Assembly: GCA_035943635.1 (NCBI GenBank)
Contig: DASZBX010000065.1
Span: 1-64,000, forward strand
Length of the DNA stretch: 64,000 nucleotides
Direction: 5' to 3'
Source of the DNA: DASZBX01 sp035943635
Lineage (GTDB): Bacteria; Actinomycetota; Actinomycetes; Streptomycetales; Catenulisporaceae
Below are positions 58,659 through 64,000 of this stretch, one piece after another. Positions within the stretch are counted from its first letter, which is position 1, and each line of letters starts with the position of its first letter. The position numbers were made by a program, and so were the translations under genes. The notes beneath the pieces are model-generated. The model was not told the DNA's origin and did not search any database. It worked only from the letters and a program-made list of their open reading frames with translations.

Positions 58659-60077
58659 TCACCGAGCAGGTGTGGTCAGGGCGACGAAGTGCCTTCCGTG
58701 GACCTGCCACTCGTCAACGGCGGTATACCCGCGCTTCTCGGCCAGCGCCGTGAGCGCGTCGGGGCCGAGGCGGGCCCAGGGCATCGAGGCGCCGCCGTGG
58801 CCGGAGCGGAGCCGGGGGCGTTCGTCGATCGGGCCGGGTGCGGTCTCCACGACGAGTTCGCCGCTCGGGGTGAGCAGCGCGCCGATCCGGTCCAGCAGGG
58901 CGCCCGGGTCGCCGCCGATGCCGATGTTGCCGTCGATCAGCAGGGCGTGCGCCCAGCGGCCCTCCCCGGGGAGCCGGTCGAAGACGGAGCGGCGCAGCGC
59001 GGTCGCGCCGGCGCAGCGGGCGAGCAGGACGGCGACCGGGGCGACGTCCACGCCGAGCGACGGGACGCCGCGGTGGGCCAGTTCGGCGGCCAGCCGGCCG
59101 GGGCCGCAGCCGATGTCCAGGGTCGGGCCGGTGCACCGGTCGAGCAGGAGTTCGTCGGCGGCGTCCGGCCGGTCGCAGTAGCGGGCGATGTCGAGGGTGA
59201 TGGTCCCGCCGCCCTCCAGTTCGAGGTGCAGCGGCGCGGGTGGCCGGGTGGTCGATTCCCACAGGGCTTGTTCGTAGCGCGACAGGACCGGCCCGGCCCA
59301 GGACGACGCCGGGCCGCCGATAGGAGGGGTGTAGTCGGCCAGCCGGGCGGCGAAAGCGCTGTCGGGAACCAGAGCAGCGGCGGCGTGGGCGTCCGCGGCG
59401 GCGTCCACGTCGCGCAGTTCGGGCAGGAGGGCCACGTGCAGCCCCGCGGCGTGGAGGCGTTCGAGTTGCACGCGGCCGGTGTCGTCGACGGACATCGGCA
59501 CGCCGTGCACCAGCTGCTCGGCGGTCTGCTGCGTGGCGTGGGCCTGGTCCAGGCCCAGGGCCCAGAAACCGCCGTCGGCGGCCGGGCCGAAGACGGCCTG
59601 CGCGCCGCCCGCCAGCTGCGCCAGTGCCGTGTCGAGGAGCTGCGGCGTCACCTGCGGGGTGTCCATGCCGATCAGCACGGCCGGTCCGGGAGCGTGCCGG
59701 GCCGCTTCGGCGAAGGCGGCGGCGATCCGCACGTCCAGCCCGCCCTCCGGCTGCCGCGCCACTCGCACGAGCGGGCCGCCCGGCTGCCGACGCCCCTGTT
59801 GGCGCGGCAGTGCGCGACGCGGCCGACGAGACTGCCGCTGCGGCTGCCGCTCCACCTGCGCAGCCGTCTCCCGCTGCTCCCGGGGAAGCCAGGGGCCGGG
59901 TTCGCCGTCGAGGTACACCAGGAGGTGGTCGGCGGTGGTGCGCATCGCCGCGCGCAGGGTGTCGCGCAGGGCCGCCTCGGCCAGGCCGGCGGCCTGTTCC
60001 GGGGTGAACGGCGGGCACAGCCGGGTCTTGACCCGGCCGGGGACCGGTGCCTTGGCCAGGACGATCAGGGTGCTCAC
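58659..60077 (-). CDS. DUF2064 glycosyltransferase-like domain fused to a SAM-dependent methyltransferase
   Basis: 472 aa. GTG 60077 overlaps the stop of the upstream gene (GTGA). The first half is a DUF2064/TIGR04282-type nucleotidyl/glycosyl-transferase-like domain (STLIVLAKAPVPGRVKTRL, then VLIGMDTPQVTPQLL and AADGGFWALGL). It is interrupted by a Gln/Arg-rich low-complexity insert (about residues 88-125). The second half is a class I methyltransferase with the SAM motif LDIGCGPGRLAAELAHRG (about 317-334) and LLIDGNIGIGGDP. The pair of domains is translationally coupled to a membrane glycosyltransferase, so both probably act in making or tailoring a glycolipid or glycan. The exact reaction is unknown. 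Confidence 0.87.
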   Translation of the reverse strand: MSTLIVLAKAPVPGRVKTRLCPPFTPEQAAGLAEAALRDTLRAAMRTTADHLLVYLDGEPGPWLPREQRETAAQVERQPQRQSRRPRRALPRQQGRRQPGGPLVRVARQPEGGLDVRIAAAFAEAARHAPGPAVLIGMDTPQVTPQLLDTALAQLAGGAQAVFGPAADGGFWALGLDQAHATQQTAEQLVHGVPMSVDDTGRVQLERLHAAGLHVALLPELRDVDAAADAHAAAALVPDSAFAARLADYTPPIGGPASSWAGPVLSRYEQALWESTTRPPAPLHLELEGGGTITLDIARYCDRPDAADELLLDRCTGPTLDIGCGPGRLAAELAHRGVPSLGVDVAPVAVLLARCAGATALRRSVFDRLPGEGRWAHALLIDGNIGIGGDPGALLDRIGALLTPSGELVVETAPGPIDERPRLRSGHGGASMPWARLGPDALTALAEKRGYTAVDEWQVHGRHFVALTTPAR

Positions 60078-62215
60078 TGGCTGGCCTCGTTCCAGACCCG
60101 GGTCATGTCCCGGACCGCTTTGACGGTGCCCGACACGGTGCCGGTCACCTTGGACTTGCCGGTCCGCGGCGCGTAGTCGACCGTGGTCTCGGTGATCCGC
60201 CAGCCGGCCGCGGCCGCTTTGAGCACGGTTTCCAGGGGGTAGCCGGAGCGGCGGTCGGCCACGTCGAGGCCGAGCAGGGCTTCGCGCCGGGCCGCGCGCA
60301 TCGGGCCGAGGTCGCGGACCGGCACGCCGACCCGGCGCAGGCGGAAGGCCAGCACCTGGTTGGCGATCCGGGCGTGCACCGGCCAGGCGCCGGCCGTCGA
60401 CGGCCGGCGCCGGCCCAGGACCAGGTCGCACCGGCCGCCGAGGACGGGGTCGGCCACCCGGGGCAGTTGGGCCGGGTCGAACGAGCCGTCGCAGTCGCAG
60501 AAGCAGACCACCGGCGCGGTGGCCGCGCTCAGGCCGGCGTGGCAGGCGGCGCCGAAGCCGCGGCGCGGTTCGGTGACGACGAGCGCGCCGAGCCGGGCGG
60601 CCACCGCCGCGGAGTCGTCGGTCGAGCCGTTGTCCACCACGATGGCCCGGTAGCCGGCCGGCAGGCCGCCGAGGACGTAGGGCAGGGCGGCCGCCTCGTC
60701 CAGGCACGGCAGGATGACGTCGACAAGCACGGCCGCGTCGTGGGAGTGGACCAGGTCGGGGGCCCGGTCCGGGACGAGCGCGCCGACGGCCGGAACCGGT
60801 GCATCACCCTGCTCCGTCAGCGCTCTGCGGCGAAGTCGCGCGCGGACGGCCCAGCCGGCCAGCACTGCGGCCGCGGCCAGGCCGTAGCCGAGGCGGTTGG
60901 CCGCCAGGCTGCCCATCCCGGCCGCCTGGGCCACGCGGGCGATGAAGTCCGGGGTGGCGAGGGCGAGCCATTCCAGCGAGCCGGTTCCGTCCAGGGCGAT
61001 GAAGGCGCACAGCAGCAGCGCGTACCAGGCGTAGGCCGGGGAGGTCAGCAGCAGGGCCGACCCGGTCATGAGCACGGCTCCGCGCCACGGCCGGTCCGGG
61101 TTCGCGCGCAGGTAGACGGCCAGGCCGACGCCCGCGGCGATCAGCACCGCCGCACCGCTGGTCCACGACTGCGGCAGTACCATGCCGAGCAGCACGTATC
61201 CGGTGCCGGAGTCGTACCCCTGCTCGTTCAGGTATCCGGGGATGTACCCGATGACCTTGCCGCCGACCGCCAGGACATGCGGCAGGTACATCAGGGCGAG
61301 GGTGGCCACGGCGCTGCCGCCGACCACCACGGCGCGGCGCCGGAGCATGGCCGGGGCGGCGAACACCGGCGTGAGTTTGGCCCCTATGGCCAGTCCGAGC
61401 AGCACGCCGCCGAGGACCCGGCCGCGACGGCTGGTCGAGCGGGCCAGGACCACCAGCGCGGCCACGGACAGCAGCGCTCCGAGCACGTCGATATGGGCTC
61501 CGTTGCCGGCTTCGAACACCACCAGCGGGCACCATGCCCACAGCGCGGCCGCACGCGGATCACGCCGCAGCGCGCGCAGCCCGAGCAGCAGCGCGCCGGC
61601 CGTCGCCACGGCCAGGGCGACCGCGGCCAGTTGCATCGCCTTGTAGCGGCTGCCGGCCGGCGAGAGCTGGTCGACCGTGTAGAAGTAGGCCTGGGCCACC
61701 GGCGGGTAGATCGTGTGGACCGCCGGGCGGTTGATCAGCGTGCAGCCGGGGTCCAGGAGGGTGCCGGTCTGGTCCGGGTCGGGCGTGCCGGGGGTGACGC
61801 ACCAGGACGTGTCGTGGTCCGGCCAGAGGAAGTCCGAGCGCAGGCCGGCCAGCCGGGGAGCTGCCGGAACGTAGGAGTAGGGGTCGATTCCCGCGGCCTG
61901 GACGTGTCCGTCCCAGACGTAGCGGTACAGATCGTCGCTCTGCCGCTCGGGCGCACCGGCCGCTGCCAGCCCCGCGGCCAGGCACCCGCCCAGGATCAGC
62001 CACGCCGCGGCACGCACCGGGACCCCGCGCACCAGCCAGACGGCGGCCGCGAAGGCGAGCCATGCCAGACCGTACGTCCACAGCGCGGTCCACGAATCCG
62101 TGGACGACTGCCGGACGTCGACGGCGATCAGTGCGACGAGGGCTGAAACGGCGGCCGCGGTCGACACGATACGCCATGCGGGTGGCCGCCCACCGGGTGC
62201 AAAGCTCTTAGTCAT
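60074..62215 (-). CDS. Membrane mannosyltransferase-like (GT87/DUF2029) domain fused to a GT2 glycosyltransferase
   Basis: 713 aa. ATG 62215 (MTKSFAPGG) is chosen; an extension to 62296 runs into the divergent promoter. Residues 15-465 form a polytopic membrane domain with about ten helices and loop text typical of GT-C polyprenol-phosphate mannose enzymes (ERQSDDLYRYVWDGHVQAAG, NGAHIDVLGALLS). Residues 495-713 form a GT2 domain (VDVILPCLDEAAALPYVLGG, VVDNGSTDDSAAVAARLG, FCDCDGSFDPAQLPRV), like a dolichyl-phosphate mannose synthase. One polypeptide may thus make and use a polyprenyl-phosphate sugar. The membrane-first order is unusual. Its stop overlaps the next gene. Confidence 0.88.
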   Translation of the reverse strand: MTKSFAPGGRPPAWRIVSTAAAVSALVALIAVDVRQSSTDSWTALWTYGLAWLAFAAAVWLVRGVPVRAAAWLILGGCLAAGLAAAGAPERQSDDLYRYVWDGHVQAAGIDPYSYVPAAPRLAGLRSDFLWPDHDTSWCVTPGTPDPDQTGTLLDPGCTLINRPAVHTIYPPVAQAYFYTVDQLSPAGSRYKAMQLAAVALAVATAGALLLGLRALRRDPRAAALWAWCPLVVFEAGNGAHIDVLGALLSVAALVVLARSTSRRGRVLGGVLLGLAIGAKLTPVFAAPAMLRRRAVVVGGSAVATLALMYLPHVLAVGGKVIGYIPGYLNEQGYDSGTGYVLLGMVLPQSWTSGAAVLIAAGVGLAVYLRANPDRPWRGAVLMTGSALLLTSPAYAWYALLLCAFIALDGTGSLEWLALATPDFIARVAQAAGMGSLAANRLGYGLAAAAVLAGWAVRARLRRRALTEQGDAPVPAVGALVPDRAPDLVHSHDAAVLVDVILPCLDEAAALPYVLGGLPAGYRAIVVDNGSTDDSAAVAARLGALVVTEPRRGFGAACHAGLSAATAPVVCFCDCDGSFDPAQLPRVADPVLGGRCDLVLGRRRPSTAGAWPVHARIANQVLAFRLRRVGVPVRDLGPMRAARREALLGLDVADRRSGYPLETVLKAAAAGWRITETTVDYAPRTGKSKVTGTVSGTVKAVRDMTRVWNEASQ

Positions 62216-62328
62216 GCGGACACAGTGCCAGCCCAGAGGGGTCGGATCATGGATTGACGTCGGCACGTAAGAGATCCGTAATGGCAGATGACACACGTTA
62301 GGGCCATTGCAGGCTGTTGTATTGCATC

Positions 62329-63654
62329 GTGAGCTCCCCCCGATTCAAGATCCCGACACCCCCGGCCCGGCTGCGCCGCGGCCCGCTGCGCGAGGGCGCG
62401 TTCCACAGCGCCCTGCACGACGAGCGGACCACCTCCCTGATCGGCACGGCCCTGGGCGTGGCGTTCGCGACGGCCTTCGTCACCGGCCTGATCAGCCACG
62501 AGCTCCAGCACCCGGCCTCGTGGTTCCCGCTGCCGACCCGGCCGGTGTGGTTCTACCGGTTCACCCAGGGCCTGCACGTGGCCACCGGCCTGGCCTCGAT
62601 CCCGCTGCTGCTGGCGAAGCTGTGGACGGTGTACCCGAAGCTGTTCGCCTGGCCGCCGGTCAAGTCCGTGCTGCACGGGCTCGAACGGCTCTCGATCCTG
62701 GTGCTGATCTCCGGCGCGGTCTTCGAGCTGGTCACCGGGTTGCTCAACGTCGTGCAGTGGTATCCGTGGGGGTTCGATTTCACCCAGACGCACTTCTGGG
62801 TCGCCTGGCTGACGGTCGGCGCGCTGATCCTGCACATCGCCGTCAAGGCCCCGGCCATCGCCCGCGGTCTGACCAACAAGAGCGCCGACGGATCGGAGGA
62901 GGGAGCTCAGCCGCCCGCCGGGGCGACGGCCTGGGCCGCGCTCACGGCCGCCGCGGCCGGAACCGAGACCGAGACCGAGGTCCGGACCGGGACCGGGACC
63001 GGGACCGGCGAGCAGCCTGAACCGACCGTCCAGGCGGCCCCGGCGGCCCCCGACCGGCGCGGCACGGTCAGTCGGCGCGCCATGCTGACCACCACCGGGA
63101 TCGCTGTCGGCGTGGTCACGGCCACCACCGTCGGCCAGTCCATCAGCTCACTGCACGCAATCGACCTCTTCGCCCCGCGCAGCCCGCAGGTCGGCCCGCA
63201 GGGCCTGCCGATCAACCGCACCGCGGCGCAGGCGCAGGTGGCCGAGGCGGCCCTGGACCCGCAGTGGCGGCTGAGCGTCGCCGGACCGCGCCCGTTCACC
63301 CTGAGCCTGGCCGACCTGGCCGCGATGCCCCAGTACACGGCCGACCTGCCGATCTCCTGCGTCGAGGGGTGGTCGGTCAACGCCACCTGGCAAGGCGTGC
63401 GCATGGTCGACCTGCTGGCACGGGTCGGCGCGCCCGCCGGGTCGCAGGTGCGGATCGTCTCCCTGGAACGCTCCGGTGCCTACGCGACCACGCAGATGCC
63501 GCACGAATACGCCGATGACCCGCTCACCCTGCTCGCGCTGAAACTGCGCGGCGAACCGCTGGCCCTGGACCACGGCTTCCCGGCCCGGATCATCGCACCG
63601 GCCCGGCCCGGCGTGCTGCAGACCAAGTGGGTCTCCCGAATCGAGGTGATGTGA
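62329..63654 (+). CDS. Membrane-anchored molybdopterin-dependent oxidoreductase (sulfite oxidase family)
   Basis: 441 aa. GTG 62329 is used; a TTG twelve bases upstream is possible and no strong ribosome site is seen. The first 200 residues hold four or five hydrophobic helices with spaced His residues (a cytochrome b561-like bundle). An acidic/Thr-Gly-rich linker (TETETEVRTGTGTGTG) and a twin-arginine-like SRRAMLTTTGIAVGVV follow. The C-terminal domain is sulfite-oxidase-like: the Mo-ligand Cys in LPISCVEGWSVNATW, then LDHGFPARIIAPARPGVLQT and KWVSRIEV. It would transfer electrons between an extracytoplasmic Mo site and the membrane. Substrate unknown. It is divergent from the glycosyltransferase operon and followed by a membrane protein gene. 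Confidence 0.88.
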   Translation: MSSPRFKIPTPPARLRRGPLREGAFHSALHDERTTSLIGTALGVAFATAFVTGLISHELQHPASWFPLPTRPVWFYRFTQGLHVATGLASIPLLLAKLWTVYPKLFAWPPVKSVLHGLERLSILVLISGAVFELVTGLLNVVQWYPWGFDFTQTHFWVAWLTVGALILHIAVKAPAIARGLTNKSADGSEEGAQPPAGATAWAALTAAAAGTETETEVRTGTGTGTGEQPEPTVQAAPAAPDRRGTVSRRAMLTTTGIAVGVVTATTVGQSISSLHAIDLFAPRSPQVGPQGLPINRTAAQAQVAEAALDPQWRLSVAGPRPFTLSLADLAAMPQYTADLPISCVEGWSVNATWQGVRMVDLLARVGAPAGSQVRIVSLERSGAYATTQMPHEYADDPLTLLALKLRGEPLALDHGFPARIIAPARPGVLQTKWVSRIEVM

Positions 63655-63656
63655 CC

Positions 63657-64000
63657 ATGCGCGCGGCCATGGGAGCACGGCTCACCGCAGGCACGGTCGG
63701 CGTGGCGATGCTGGGTTTCGGAGCCTGGCACCTGATCACCGGCAGCGACCTCGGCCACAAGCAGTCCATCGGCAAATGGCTGCTGGGCGGCGTCATCGTG
63801 CACGACGGGATAATCGCCCCGGTCGTGTTCGGCGGCTGCGCCCTGGCCTGGCGGCTGGCCGGGGCCCGGCTGCGGCGCGGCCTGGCCGTGTTCCTGCTGG
63901 CCGGAGGGTCGGTGACCATCGTGGCCCTGCCGTCGGCCCTGCGCAGCGGCGACAATTCGAACCCGACGGTCACGCCGCTGGACTATCCGCGCAACCTCGC
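63657..64000 (+). CDS. Membrane protein, partial at window edge
   Basis: 114 codons visible. ATG 63657 lies seven bases after GAGGTGA; GTG 63651, overlapping the upstream stop (GTGA), is an alternative. Three hydrophobic segments are seen (LTAGTVGVAMLGFGAWHLIT; a middle one with VIVHDGIIAPVVF; GLAVFLLAGGSVTIVALPS). It follows the molybdoenzyme directly, so it is likely its membrane partner or an operon companion. No family recognised. The 3' end lies outside the window. Confidence 0.75.
   Translation, partial: MRAAMGARLTAGTVGVAMLGFGAWHLITGSDLGHKQSIGKWLLGGVIVHDGIIAPVVFGGCALAWRLAGARLRRGLAVFLLAGGSVTIVALPSALRSGDNSNPTVTPLDYPRNL

Noticed and set aside
60078..60707. N-terminal extension of the DUF2064-methyltransferase frame
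   Set aside because: It is the shifted frame of the upstream GT2 domain; the GTGA overlap start at 60077 gives the correct DUF2064 N-terminus.

Overview
High-GC DNA with actinomycete gene style (GTG starts, 4-base stop/start overlaps, giant type I polyketide synthase genes, LuxR/ROK/MarR regulators, secreted CAZymes). It looks like a filamentous actinobacterium (Streptomyces, Catenulispora, Actinospica or similar); the genus cannot be fixed from the window alone. No rRNA, tRNA, CRISPR array, insertion sequence or phage gene was seen.

Region 1 (1-37084) is one edge of a modular type I PKS gene cluster. Two PKS genes read leftward: a three-module protein (25773-9388) and, 89 bases downstream, a second protein that runs off the left edge (9298-<1) after almost two modules. 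Neither has a loading module or a thioesterase, and both begin with coiled-coil docking helices, so the starter and release modules lie elsewhere. Predicted module order: (1) methylmalonyl, KS-AT-DH-KR-ACP; (2) malonyl, KS-AT-KR-ACP; (3) malonyl, KS-AT-DH-ER-KR-ACP; (4) malonyl, KS-AT-KR-ACP; (5) malonyl, KS-AT-KR-(ACP cut). Upstream on the same strand lie a 951-aa LAL-type LuxR regulator, a Sfp-type phosphopantetheinyl transferase, a 3-hydroxyacyl-CoA dehydrogenase, a NarL-type response regulator with its sensor kinase, and a UbiA-type membrane prenyltransferase. A divergent 2-isopropylmalate synthase-like gene and a 72-aa DUF5988-like gene close the cluster. Shared DNA elements tie these genes together: an identical 18-mer upstream of both the LAL gene and the isopropylmalate synthase gene, and CCCCTAG-type boxes, two of them 22 bp apart directly above the PKS -35 box.

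Region 2 (37085-48472) is a carbohydrate utilisation locus: a CUT1 ABC sugar importer (lipoprotein plus two permeases), a 1461-aa GH38 alpha-mannosidase and an unrecognised 193-aa protein, all leftward, facing a divergent ROK repressor followed by a ROK sugar kinase. It probably imports and trims mannosides.

Region 3 (48473-58594) is a mosaic of small or secreted proteins and gene remains. It holds a Pro/Gln/Tyr-rich membrane protein, a small WXG100-like protein, a broken BNR hydrolase with a CBM2 domain, a secreted 132-aa protein, a frameshifted clan-A glycoside hydrolase, an asnB-marR operon with a perfect palindromic operator, a TetX-like FAD monooxygenase, and truncated formylglycine-generating-enzyme and HD-phosphohydrolase genes that have both lost their 5' ends.

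Region 4 (58659-64000) holds a membrane mannosyltransferase/GT2 fusion coupled to a DUF2064-methyltransferase fusion, divergent from a membrane-anchored sulfite-oxidase-type molybdoenzyme and a partial membrane protein.
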